This document shows positions 26,219 through 34,482 of a stretch of 64,000 bases of DNA, piece by piece. The translations under genes were made by a program, and so were the position numbers. The notes under the pieces were generated by a model. The model had not been told where the DNA came from and searched no databases. It saw only the letters and a program-made list of their open reading frames with translations. Numbering within the stretch: position 1 is the stretch's first letter; each line of letters starts with the position of its first letter. This stretch comes from an uncultured Eggerthellaceae bacterium (GTDB taxonomy: Bacteria > Actinomycetota > Coriobacteriia > Coriobacteriales > Eggerthellaceae), in assembly GCA_910588985.1 (NCBI GenBank), contig CAJURO010000008.1:1-64000 (forward strand), written 5' to 3'.

Positions 26219-27694
26219 TTACGCCAACGTTTCGAGCTCTACCGCGTCAGCCATGTTGATGACATGCGGATGCGCGATACTATCCTCATCGACGAGCTGA
26301 CACTTCGAAGAGATGCCCCCTGGAACGAATTCGCCCGTCATCTTCGCAGAAGGAATGCCGCCCTCTGATGATGAATCATCGTTATCAGCGAATTGGCACT
26401 TCGTCTCCTTAACTGCTGCGAACGAATCCATCTTAGCACCCATGGCAAGCCTATTCGCTGCCCACACCTTGCAAGACAGCGAATGCAGCTCGATGAAGCC
26501 CTTTGCCGCATTGTGGTCGAACTGGTCGCTCGCATCATAGGTGGCGAGCCCGAAATCATAGAGCGAGTAATCTGAGGTCCGCCCTACTGCCACGCAGCTG
26601 CCCTTGTAGAACTTCAGCTTCACACTGCCTGTGACGCACTGCTGAGTGCTCGCCAAGAATGCATCCAGGGCATCTTTAAGCGGGCTGAACCAAAGCCCGT
26701 TGTATACGCTATCCGCCCACGTCTGCTCGATGCCGAGCTTGTAGTGGAGCACGCCGCGCTCGAGGCACAGATCCTCAAGCGCCTTATGGGCGCAGATGAG
26801 GGCAAGCGCGCCCGGGGCCTCGTAGCACTCGCGGCTCTTCACGCCGACGAGCCTGTTCTCCACCATATCGATACGGCCATAGCCGTTGCTGCCTGCGATA
26901 GTGTTCATCGCATAGACGATATCGAGGAAGCTCATCTTGACACCATTCAACCCGCAAGGGATGCCATGCTCGAAAGCAACATCGACATAGGTCGGCTCGT
27001 CAGGAGCGTCCTGCGGATCGACTGTCATCGTCCAGATATCTGATGGTGGCTCGATTGCTGGGTCCTCCAGCACGCCGCACTCTATTGCACGCCCCCAGAA
27101 ATTATCGTCGATCGAATAGGGCTTTGCCGTCGTTGCCTCGACGGGAACATCATGAGCTGCAGCCCATGCGATCTCGTCAGCCCGACAACCAAGGTCCCAC
27201 TCACGCACAGGCGCGAGGATCTCAAGCTCAGGGTCGAGCATGAGCACCGAGGACTCGAACCGAACCTGATCGTTGCCCTTGCCTGTGCAGCCATGAGCGA
27301 TGTACTTCGCGCCATACTTATGCGCTGCATCCACAAGATGCTTGCAGATGAGCGGCCGAGAAAGCGCGCTCACGAGCGGATACTTGTTCTCATACATCGC
27401 GTTCGCCGCGATAGCCTTGCTCAGGTACTCCTCAGCGAACACCTCACGCATGTCAACGACAAGGCAATCGATGGCACCCGTCGCAAGCGCCTTCGCCTTG
27501 ATCTTCTCAAGGCCGTCATGCTCTTGTCCTACATCGCCCACGACTGCAACGACATCAACGCCGTAGTTCTCCTGCAACCATTTGATGCAGACCGACGTAT
27601 CCAAGCCGCCCGAGTATGCAAGGACCGCGATATCCTTCTGCGGCTTCGTCTCTGCGCTCATGCTTGATTTGTTCTCCATCGTCTTGCTTTCCAT
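26219..27694 (-). CDS. argG: Argininosuccinate synthase
   Basis: The ATP-dependent condensation of citrulline and aspartate. About 491 residues, longer than the usual 400 in bacteria, with the N-terminal P-loop AVLAYSGGLDTSV and the conserved GCTGKGNDQVRFE. The frame is open 43 codons further upstream, but the ATG at 27694 lies 5 bases behind AGGGGA. A later start at MSAETKPQKD would also fit. It is co-transcribed with argH, behind a leader containing an Arg-rich peptide and a terminator. Confidence 0.96.
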   Translation of the reverse strand: MESKTMENKSSMSAETKPQKDIAVLAYSGGLDTSVCIKWLQENYGVDVVAVVGDVGQEHDGLEKIKAKALATGAIDCLVVDMREVFAEEYLSKAIAANAMYENKYPLVSALSRPLICKHLVDAAHKYGAKYIAHGCTGKGNDQVRFESSVLMLDPELEILAPVREWDLGCRADEIAWAAAHDVPVEATTAKPYSIDDNFWGRAIECGVLEDPAIEPPSDIWTMTVDPQDAPDEPTYVDVAFEHGIPCGLNGVKMSFLDIVYAMNTIAGSNGYGRIDMVENRLVGVKSRECYEAPGALALICAHKALEDLCLERGVLHYKLGIEQTWADSVYNGLWFSPLKDALDAFLASTQQCVTGSVKLKFYKGSCVAVGRTSDYSLYDFGLATYDASDQFDHNAAKGFIELHSLSCKVWAANRLAMGAKMDSFAAVKETKCQFADNDDSSSEGGIPSAKMTGEFVPGGISSKCQLVDEDSIAHPHVINMADAVELETLA

Positions 27695-27755
27695 GATTCT
27701 CCCCTTCATCGATCTGCTCATGAGATTCGTCATACTGTCGCCTGGCTCTAGGCAT

Positions 27756-27780
27756 AAAAAATGGAGCTTGCGGGCTCCAT
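27756..27780 (-). terminator. Leader terminator (attenuator) upstream of argG
   Basis: On the minus strand ATGGAGC-CCGCAA-GCTCCAT forms a 7-bp perfect stem followed by five T. It lies 35 bases after the stop of the Arg-rich leader peptide and 61 bases before the argG ATG, the position expected of an attenuator. Confidence 0.75.
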
Positions 27781-27844
27781 GTATCCGTCTACGACTGTGA
27801 AAAGATGATACGAATTCAGGCACGACGTCGCAGACGGATGATAC
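27781..27844 (-). promoter_or_regulatory. Alternative leader stem overlapping the Arg codons
   Basis: The transcript of 27844-27827 (GUAUCAUCCGUCUGCGAC, within the Arg codons) can pair with that of 27795-27781 (GUCGUAGACGGAUAC). This gives 11 contiguous pairs including one G-U, then five more after a two-base bulge. The downstream strand abuts the terminator stem. A ribosome stalled on the Arg codons would mask the upstream strand. The exact antiterminator is not obvious. Confidence 0.6.
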
Positions 27845-27929
27845 GTCGGCGTCGGTCGGCTACGAGAGAGAAAGAGGCGAAGCCCTCAACAGGGTTGTTT
27901 GCAAGATATGTCAGCTTTGCAGCGCTCAT
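27816..27929 (-). CDS. Arginine-rich leader peptide of argGH
   Basis: A 37-residue open frame starting MSAAKLTYLANN and ending VADRRRRIIRLRRRA. Eight of the last twelve residues are Arg, encoded by CGA, CGC and CGT codons. AAGAG lies 8 bases and GAAGGAG 18 bases before the ATG. The peptide is followed by an intrinsic terminator and then argG, the arrangement of amino-acid leader peptides such as those of trp or his operons. Frame continuity upstream to 28085 means the start is not certain. Confidence 0.65.
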   Translation of the reverse strand: MSAAKLTYLANNPVEGFASFSLVADRRRRIIRLRRRA

Positions 27930-28037
27930 ATCGATGACTCTTCGCACTCCTTCAAATGAACGTTTCACTTCACGTGTTGAAAGACTGTAACACAAAACGA
28001 GAGAATATGAAGAAAAATATCCGTAATGTACATCAAT

Positions 28038-28060
28038 GGGGAAGGCCAACGACCTTCCCC
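28038..28060 (-). terminator. Hairpin downstream of the phosphomutase gene
   Basis: A perfect GGGGAAGG/CCTTCCCC stem with a 7-base loop lies 56 bases after the phosphomutase stop. There is no U-run, so it is either an atypical actinobacterial terminator or an mRNA 3' end stabiliser. It would separate this gene from the argGH leader. Confidence 0.5.
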
Positions 28061-28115
28061 CTTCATACAGCATCCCGTCATGCAACCATGTTGGCCGATC
28101 GGCCCAAAGGCTACC

Positions 28116-29627
28116 TTAGGCAGTGACAACGCCCTCCGCCCAGTCGAGCAGCGCATTCACCTCATCGGTTGTCTCAGCTTCGGCATAGATGCGAATAAGC
28201 GGCTCTGTGCCAGAGGGACGCATCATCACCCATGCATCGCCTGCGAGCAGCATCTTCACGCCATCGCGGCGATCGATGCCAACGACCTCGATACCGTTGA
28301 CCTCGGTCGGCTCGAATGTCGGTACGATAGTTGAGCGGAAATTCTCCATCTGCTCATCGCTTACCGATAATCCTCTGCGCGCGAATTCAAGGTGACCCAG
28401 GTCATCGAGCATCTCCTCTACGAGCGTGCCGAGATCCTTGCCCGTCTGCGCCATCATCTCCGTAAGCAGAAGCGCCATGAGAAGGCCGTCGCGCTCACGC
28501 ACATGGCCAGGAAGCCCTATGCCGCCAGACTCTTCGCCACCCACCATGACGCCACCGCGCTCCATCTCTCCATAGATCCATTTGAAGCCAACCGGCGTCG
28601 AGATGTATTCCAGATCGAGCTTGCGGCAAAGACGCTCGAGCAGCGCTGAAGCAGTGACGGTAGAGACGACCTTGCCATGCTCTCCGCGGTCGACCATATG
28701 CTGCGTAACGAGCGCGATGATCCTGTGCGGATTGACGAAATTGCCATAACGGTCACCCGCGCCGATGCGATCCGCATCGCCATCGTTGATGAAAAGCGCG
28801 TCGAAGCCAAGTTCGCGCACCTTCGCAAGGCCGCGATCGACCCAAGGCGGAATGGGCTCTGGATGCAGGCCGTCGAACGTGGGATCCTCGGCGTTGTTGA
28901 CCTCAACGACCTCCACTCCCATGCTTCGCAAAAGATCAGCCAAGTATGCACGACCAGCGCCATAGAGAGGATCGACCACCACGCGCAATCCTGCAGCAGA
29001 GATCGCCTCGACATCAACCAGCTGAGCAAGCGCCTCAAGATAGGGTGTCATGAGGTCAGCCACCACGATCGGCTTCGCCTCTGCACGCTCAACATCAACA
29101 ACCTCCAAGAGCGTTGCATCATTCGCCTCCGCTTCGAGAATGTCATCAACAGTGAGGCGCTTGAGGGCTTCGATAGCAGGATCGCCCGCCGTTGGGCTCT
29201 CCATTGCCGTTTCGACCAGATCGGTGAACTCCTTCGGGCTTGCACCGCCATCAGCCATGCGGAGCTTGATGCCAAGATATTCAGCCGGATTGTGCGAACT
29301 GGTCAACATGATGCCGCCAACGGCATCATCGTCATGCGCAACTGACCAGCAAAGCGTCGGAGTGGGGCAATAATCCTGCGTAAGCACAACGCTGAATCCA
29401 TACGATGCGGCCACCTGCGCTGCAAGCATGGCGTACTCATGTGCATTCTGACGACAGTCGTGACCCACGTAGATGATGCCAGGATCGATCTCTGTGCGAC
29501 CCGCTTCAAGTGCTGCTGCCTTGTACACGCGTGCAGCAGCATCTACCACCCGTACGACATTCTCACATGTGAAATCCTCGCCGATGATCGCACGCCATCC
29601 GTCTGTTCCGAAGTGAATGTCAGCCAC
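28116..29627 (-). CDS. Phosphoglucomutase/phosphomannomutase
   Basis: A 503-residue alpha-D-phosphohexomutase that interconverts hexose 1- and 6-phosphates. It has the N-terminal FGTDGWRAIIGEDF, the phosphoserine loop MLTSSHNPAEYLGIK, the metal loop INDGDADRIGAGD, the sugar-binding GGEESGG and the C-terminal MRPSGTEPLIRIYAE phosphate-binding loop. The start is GTG, 5 bases behind AAAGGAG. Substrate specificity (glucose or mannose) cannot be decided from the sequence. It is divergent from galE, which could use the resulting UDP-glucose. Confidence 0.93.
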   Translation of the reverse strand: MADIHFGTDGWRAIIGEDFTCENVVRVVDAAARVYKAAALEAGRTEIDPGIIYVGHDCRQNAHEYAMLAAQVAASYGFSVVLTQDYCPTPTLCWSVAHDDDAVGGIMLTSSHNPAEYLGIKLRMADGGASPKEFTDLVETAMESPTAGDPAIEALKRLTVDDILEAEANDATLLEVVDVERAEAKPIVVADLMTPYLEALAQLVDVEAISAAGLRVVVDPLYGAGRAYLADLLRSMGVEVVEVNNAEDPTFDGLHPEPIPPWVDRGLAKVRELGFDALFINDGDADRIGAGDRYGNFVNPHRIIALVTQHMVDRGEHGKVVSTVTASALLERLCRKLDLEYISTPVGFKWIYGEMERGGVMVGGEESGGIGLPGHVRERDGLLMALLLTEMMAQTGKDLGTLVEEMLDDLGHLEFARRGLSVSDEQMENFRSTIVPTFEPTEVNGIEVVGIDRRDGVKMLLAGDAWVMMRPSGTEPLIRIYAEAETTDEVNALLDWAEGVVTA

Positions 29628-29739
29628 AGCTTCTCCTTTGCATCTTCCTCAAGACTAGCTTCTCCCATAGTACCTTAATCAAGAGTATGCAGGAATTGTG
29701 AAGATATGCGAATAACAGCGTATACGCATGACCCATCTC

Positions 29740-29768
29740 TTGCATTCTCTAAATAGTTAACCTACACT
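29740..29768 (+). promoter_or_regulatory. Promoter of the candidate small RNA
   Basis: TTGCAT and TACACT are separated by exactly 17 bases. A start about 7 bases after the -10 box would begin the transcript at the foot of the first hairpin (29776). Confidence 0.6.
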
Positions 29769-29774
29769 AACTTT

Positions 29775-29914
29775 CATCGGATCCACCTCCCCCTCAAAAG
29801 GTCGATCCGATACCTCCTCTCTTTTTGCAAAATCGGAGCAGGAACCCTCCTCGTCTTTAGTTTCTTGCTCCAAACAAATCAGCCTCGGTGATACCGAGGC
29901 TGATTTGTTTTACT
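29775..29914 (+). ncRNA. Candidate structured small RNA with C-rich loops
   Basis: About 140 bases between divergent genes with no reading frame. Hairpin 1 (29776-29811) has a perfect 8-bp stem ATCGGATC/GATCCGAT and a loop with CACCTCCCCCTC. Hairpin 2 (29835-29871) pairs GGAGCAGGAA with TTTCTTGCTCC around a CCCTCCTC loop. An 18-bp terminator hairpin starts on the next base. CCTCC, complementary to Shine-Dalgarno sequences, occurs in both loops and between the hairpins. The layout recalls the actinobacterial 6C RNA (two hairpins with C-rich loops), but homology was not tested. Confidence 0.65.
29872..29914 (+). terminator. Strong intrinsic terminator of the small RNA
   Basis: An 18-bp perfect stem (AAACAAATCAGCCTCGGT with its complement), a GAT triloop and a T-run. 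No protein gene precedes it on the plus strand, which is the main argument for an RNA gene upstream. Confidence 0.85.
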
Positions 29915-30025
29915 ATGTATGTGAAGGAGCAGTTCAATCGTCATCTTCGGCACCCTCAAAATGACGTTTGAACCATCCCTGTCATACCATGACCTATCCA
30001 TCTGAGAGCACGTAAGGCGGCGCAC

Positions 30026-31096
30026 ATGTCGAACGCATCTCTTGCAAAAGCCCCCCAAGAAACCACCGTCCTCGTCACGGGAGGAGCAGGCTTTATCGGA
30101 AGCCATACAGTGGTCGAGCTCCTCGAGCGTGGCTACAACGTGGTCGTTCTCGACGATTTCAGCAACTCAAGCCCCAAGGCGCTCGACCGTGTACGCGAGA
30201 TCTGCTCGCTTGATGCCACCGATCCACAGCTTTCTCTTATCGAAGGATCGATCCTCGATCGCGACACGGTGGAGGAGGCCTTCACCCGCTTCAACATCGA
30301 CACCATCATCCACTTCGCTGGATTCAAAGCTGTCGGCGAAAGCGTCGAGAAGCCTCTCGAATACTACTGGAACAACATTGCTGGCACGCTTGTGCTAGCG
30401 AATGTGGCACGTGCTCACGGATGCAAGAACATCGTCTTCTCCTCAAGCGCTACCGTTTACGGCGAAACAGGCAAGGTTCCTTTTGAGGAAACAGATAAGA
30501 GGGAGTCTCCCACCAATCCTTACGGTCAGACCAAGGCCATGCTCGAGCAGATCCTCACCGACCTGTATGTGAGCGATGATGAATGGAACGTCGTTCTGCT
30601 GCGCTACTTCAATCCGATCGGCGCGCATCCGTCAGGCCTCATCGGAGAAGATCCTCAGGGCATCCCGAACAACCTCCTGCCCTATGTGGCACAGGTGGCC
30701 ATCGGCACGCTCGACGAGGTGGGCGTGTTCGGTGATGACTACCCCACTCAGGACGGAACAGGTGTGCGCGACTACATTCATGTTGTGGACCTTGCACGTG
30801 GACATGTTGCTGCGCTTGAATGGATGGCGGCGCATCCAAGCGGCGTAGAGATCTTCAACCTTGGAACAGGACGCGGATCGAGCGTGCTCGATGTCATCCA
30901 TTCATTTGAGAAAGCCTGCGGGCATGCGGTTCCCTACAAGATCAAGCCGCGTCGTGCAGGTGACATAGCCGAATGCTTCGCTTCCTGCGACAAAGCGCGC
31001 GATGAGCTGGGATGGGTTGCTGAATACGACCTTGACCGCATGTGCGAGGATAGCTGGCGCTGGCAGTCTATGAATCCACACGGATACGACGATTAA
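30026..31096 (+). CDS. galE: UDP-glucose 4-epimerase
   Basis: A 356-residue short-chain dehydrogenase-type epimerase interconverting UDP-glucose and UDP-galactose. It has the NAD-binding motif VTGGAGFIGSHTVVELL, the catalytic Tyr/Lys in NPYGQTKAMLEQ, FSSSATVYGE and the typical C-terminal RRAGDIAECFAS. The ATG lies 5 bases behind AAGGCGG. It ends convergently with the HAD gene, overlapping it by four bases. It probably supplies galactosyl units for envelope glycans. Confidence 0.96.
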   Translation: MSNASLAKAPQETTVLVTGGAGFIGSHTVVELLERGYNVVVLDDFSNSSPKALDRVREICSLDATDPQLSLIEGSILDRDTVEEAFTRFNIDTIIHFAGFKAVGESVEKPLEYYWNNIAGTLVLANVARAHGCKNIVFSSSATVYGETGKVPFEETDKRESPTNPYGQTKAMLEQILTDLYVSDDEWNVVLLRYFNPIGAHPSGLIGEDPQGIPNNLLPYVAQVAIGTLDEVGVFGDDYPTQDGTGVRDYIHVVDLARGHVAALEWMAAHPSGVEIFNLGTGRGSSVLDVIHSFEKACGHAVPYKIKPRRAGDIAECFASCDKARDELGWVAEYDLDRMCEDSWRWQSMNPHGYDD

Positions 31097-31755
31097 GCAG
31101 GAGGGATCAACGCCAGGATATCTGAAGGCACTTCGACGAAGAGATCGGGTTCCGATTCTCCCTGGAAATCAGCTCGATCGTGATAGCCCCAAAGCGCTGC
31201 AACCGCATAGACACCTGCATTACGTGCTGCCACTACATCAGTTGGCGAATCTCCAACATAGACCGAAGCCTCAGGCGTTGCTCCCAAATGAGCCATCGCA
31301 AGCTGGATCCCTTTAGGGTCGGGCTTGCGTGGAACAGAGGGACTTTCGCCAAACATGATATCCACCTGCCCAGGAAGGCACTTCGCCATGATGAGGTCGA
31401 CTCCCGCCTGGAGCTTGTTGGACACCGCTCCGATCTTGCCACCGCGCAAGCGAATCTGCTCGAGCATCTCCTCGATCCCAGGAAATGGGTGCGTCTCATG
31501 ATAGTAATCAGCGAAATAGCAGTTCCACAGAGCGATCGCCTGCTCTCTGACCTCATCGCTCGCGTCCTCGGGAAGCGCAAGATAGATCAAGCGACGCACG
31601 CCCGCGCCCACATAGCTCAAGATCTCGGGCGTGGTATGCGTCGGGCATCCAACTTCCTCAAGGATGCGATTCGTAAGAAGCGCAAGATCCTCGATCGTGT
31701 CAAGAAGGGTCCCATCCAGATCGAAGATGAAGGTATCAAAGCTGCGTTCGCTCAT
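31093..31755 (-). CDS. HAD-family phosphatase (phosphoglycolate phosphatase-like)
   Basis: A 220-residue haloacid dehalogenase hydrolase. Motif I is FIFDLDGTLLDT, the cap domain follows, motif II is AVSNK, the Lys is in RKPDPKG and motif IV is YVGDSPTDVVAA. The architecture fits phosphoglycolate phosphatase or beta-phosphoglucomutase-like enzymes; the substrate is undecided. It converges on galE with a 4-base overlap, so the two share no transcript. Confidence 0.88.
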   Translation of the reverse strand: MSERSFDTFIFDLDGTLLDTIEDLALLTNRILEEVGCPTHTTPEILSYVGAGVRRLIYLALPEDASDEVREQAIALWNCYFADYYHETHPFPGIEEMLEQIRLRGGKIGAVSNKLQAGVDLIMAKCLPGQVDIMFGESPSVPRKPDPKGIQLAMAHLGATPEASVYVGDSPTDVVAARNAGVYAVAALWGYHDRADFQGESEPDLFVEVPSDILALIPPA

Positions 31756-31912
31756 AAAAATGCTCCTCTATCAACTTGCACCCATGCAGTCGCTCCACAC
31801 GACCGCGCGCTCTTTTTCGCATATGATATCGGATGTTGGAATCGAAGAACGCCTCGAGAAGCTGCTCTTCTCCATTTGGCGCTCAAATGAAGAGATCGAG
31901 ACCGCAGAAGCT

Positions 31913-32557
31913 ATGGACAAAAGCTCCTATGACCTGCATCAAGCCACGAGAGCCTCTGCAGCATTCGCCTTGCTTGCTGCGCTTTCCTTCTGCGTGGTAG
32001 ATGCCATAAGCCTTGGCGGAAGCAGCCTCGATGCTCCATCCTTTCTCAATGGGGACGTCATGTTCCAAAGAGGCGGGTTGCTCGTTGGCGTAAGCGCGCT
32101 TACCGCACTCGTTGAAGAGCTCGTATTCCGCGGGATCGTCCTCTCCTTTCTTCTTCGTCACATGAGCAAAGCAAGGGCGCTCTGGCTTTCGGCGCTTGCA
32201 TTCGCTCTTGTCCATGGGCTTCCGATCGGCATCAGCACTTCCACCCTCATCACCCTGTTGCCCTTTGTCTTTGCCTCCCTTGCCCTGAAGGTCATGCAGG
32301 CTTTGCTCTTTGGTGTTCTGATGGGACGCATCATCCTTGAAGGGGGATCTCTCTTGAGCGCCATCGCCATCCATGGCGCGTTCGACATCATCTACTTCGC
32401 TCCCTCTGTTCTCATCATGGGCGACTTCCCTGCCACCTATGCTCAGCTCAGTCCTGCAGAACTCCTTGGCACCTGCCTCTCCATCATCATCTTGGCCGTT
32501 CCGATCGTTACGCTTTTGATGCAACGATCTCGCGCTTCTCGAAGCGAGCAGCTCTGA
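31913..32557 (+). CDS. CPBP-family intramembrane metalloprotease
   Basis: About 214 residues with six or seven hydrophobic segments. It has the CPBP/Abi motifs in order: EELVFRG (glutamates), FALVHG and HGAFDIIYF (histidines), which form the intramembrane metal site. Such proteins include CAAX prenyl proteases and bacteriocin self-immunity proteins; the target is unknown. The open frame extends upstream to 31631 through the HAD gene, so the start at MDKSSYDLHQ is a judgement with a weak ribosome-binding site. Its TGA overlaps the next gene's ATG. Confidence 0.8.
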   Translation: MDKSSYDLHQATRASAAFALLAALSFCVVDAISLGGSSLDAPSFLNGDVMFQRGGLLVGVSALTALVEELVFRGIVLSFLLRHMSKARALWLSALAFALVHGLPIGISTSTLITLLPFVFASLALKVMQALLFGVLMGRIILEGGSLLSAIAIHGAFDIIYFAPSVLIMGDFPATYAQLSPAELLGTCLSIIILAVPIVTLLMQRSRASRSEQL

Positions 32558-33993
32558 TGCACATGGCAAAGGAAGCGAAGAGGATCGTCATTGGATTGGC
32601 AGGAGCAGCGACGGGGGTGCTGTTCGTTGCTCTGGCGAGCATATTCGGCCTCTCAACCGACCTGAGCTTTCAAGCCATCTGCGCCCTTGGCATCCTTGCT
32701 TGCTGCATCATCTGGTGGGTTGCGAACATCTTCCCTGAATTCGTGACTGCGCTCATCATGTGCATCGCCTTCATCGGGCTCTGTCAAGTTCCGACCACTA
32801 CCGTCTTCTCAGCATTCGCCTCTTCCACATGGTGGCTCCTCGTTGCCGCGTTCGCGCTCGGGTTCGGCATGCAAAGAAGCGGCCTTATGGCGCGCATGGC
32901 CGCTCGCATCCTTCGCGTCTTCCCGCGTACCTTCAAGATGCAGACAGCTGGCCTCATTGCCACAGGCACGCTGATCGGCCCCTTCATCCCTTCGCTCTCA
33001 GCGAAAGCGACGATGCTGGCACCTCTTTCGTTGAGCATCTCGGACGCGATGGGCTACGAGCGTCGCAGCCGACAAGCAACAGGGCTCTTCCTTGCGATGT
33101 TCACCGGTATCCGCACCGTAGGCCCTGCTGTCATCAGCGCCTCGATCATCGGTTATGGGCTTCTTGCGACCCTGCCTTCCGATGTTGCCGCGCAATTCGA
33201 CATGCTGCACTGGTTCGCTTGCATGCTCCCGTGGTTCATATTCGTCATGGTGGCAAATTACCTTGCCCTTGTGATCCTCTTCGGTGACAAGCAAGCAAAA
33301 GGCAGCCCGCTTGATGCTTCAGCAGAAGAATCCCTTGCAACTGAAACCGCAAGCTCGATAGGTCCTATGACCAGGCAAGAGAGGGCAATGGCTGTCATCA
33401 TGGTGCTCTGCATCGTCCTTTGGATAACAGAGCCTCTCCATGCCATTCCCTCCCATATCGTTGCCATCAGCGCGATGGTGCTCATGCTCATCTTCGGCGT
33501 CGTTGGCGTGAAGGACCTTCGTCAAGGCATCGCGTGGGAGTCGCTCATCTTCATCGGATGCGTCCTTGGGCTTGCAGAGGTGTTCGCGAAGCTCGGCATC
33601 GATTCGTGGATCATCGGCTCCTGCGAGGCAGCCTTCTCGTTGTTAGCGAACAACGCCTATCTCTTGGTGATAGGCATCTGTCTCATGACCATCCTCTTGC
33701 GCTTCATCATCGTCTCGGAAATGGCATACATCAACATCTTCATGGCATTCATCGTGCCCCTTGCGATCTCGTTCGGGATCAGCCCGTGGGTCATTGGAGT
33801 CTGCGTCTATGCGGTGGTGAACCCGTGGTTCGCGCTCTATCAGAATCCGATCTATCTGAGTGCCTACTATGCCACCGAAGGGAAGATGGCGAATCAGGCG
33901 CAATCGGCTGCTTACTGCGCGCTTTATCTTGCGATCTGCATATGCGGCCTTCTTATCAGCACCCCTCTCTGGCAAGCGCTTGGGCTGATATGA
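32557..33993 (+). CDS. Divalent anion:sodium symporter family (DASS/SLC13-like) carrier
   Basis: A 478-residue membrane protein with 11-13 segments, the motif SSTWWLLVAAFALGFGMQRSG in its first half, FIPSLSAKATMLAPLSLSI resembling the SNT dicarboxylate-binding loop, and SEMAYINIFMAF in the second half. It is likely a sodium-coupled transporter of di- or tricarboxylates or other anions. It is translationally coupled to the CPBP protease through TGATG. The substrate cannot be told from the sequence. Confidence 0.8.
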   Translation: MHMAKEAKRIVIGLAGAATGVLFVALASIFGLSTDLSFQAICALGILACCIIWWVANIFPEFVTALIMCIAFIGLCQVPTTTVFSAFASSTWWLLVAAFALGFGMQRSGLMARMAARILRVFPRTFKMQTAGLIATGTLIGPFIPSLSAKATMLAPLSLSISDAMGYERRSRQATGLFLAMFTGIRTVGPAVISASIIGYGLLATLPSDVAAQFDMLHWFACMLPWFIFVMVANYLALVILFGDKQAKGSPLDASAEESLATETASSIGPMTRQERAMAVIMVLCIVLWITEPLHAIPSHIVAISAMVLMLIFGVVGVKDLRQGIAWESLIFIGCVLGLAEVFAKLGIDSWIIGSCEAAFSLLANNAYLLVIGICLMTILLRFIIVSEMAYINIFMAFIVPLAISFGISPWVIGVCVYAVVNPWFALYQNPIYLSAYYATEGKMANQAQSAAYCALYLAICICGLLISTPLWQALGLI

Positions 33994-34059
33994 TGAAGGC
34001 AGCTGCATGCAAGGATCGCACCAACAACATCATCTCCTCTTCGATCAAGAAGGTTCGTC

Positions 34060-34350
34060 ATGATAGACATACCGCTTCATAGGCAATTTGCGGGACAAGC
34101 GCGCCTGGTGAGGCTGCTCCTTTGGCGCATTGGTGACACCACCGATATAGAGACGTGCTTGGATATGGCGAAGAACGCCCATATGATCACTGATGATGAC
34201 AAGGCATTCATCCGCGAATGCCTTGCACGCGAAGAAGAGCATCGCAATCTATCGGGCGTGAACGAGACCGCAGGCATTCCCGTTGATGAGGAGACTATCC
34301 TTCGCTTGCGCCGCTGCGTGAACAAGCTCAACCAAGCAGACTCCGCCTGA
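34060..34350 (+). CDS. Small hypothetical protein
   Basis: 96 residues, MIDIPLHRQFAGQARLVRLL at the start, with AAGG six bases before the ATG. Basic and acidic patches alternate and the structure is predicted helical, with no cysteines or signal peptide. It follows the DASS carrier by 66 bases on the same strand. A weak hairpin (GCAGAC..CGCCT with its imperfect complement, 34336-34369) overlaps the end and may act as a terminator. Not recognised. Confidence 0.6.
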   Translation: MIDIPLHRQFAGQARLVRLLLWRIGDTTDIETCLDMAKNAHMITDDDKAFIRECLAREEEHRNLSGVNETAGIPVDEETILRLRRCVNKLNQADSA

Positions 34351-34482
34351 TCTAAAGGCGAGGTCTGCTCTTGCATTCAAGCCAAGAGCCTATTAGTGGC
34401 ATCACGTTCTTGGCACGTCATCCGCTTCTTGCACTCAGCCTGTTGCCCACAGCACGCTCTCAGCCTGCTGTTCGCCCGTCTC

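Noticed and set aside
29628..29740. Possible phosphomutase promoter (TTCCTG, 17 bases, TACTAT on the minus strand)
   Set aside because: The -35 match is poor, so it is not listed as a feature.
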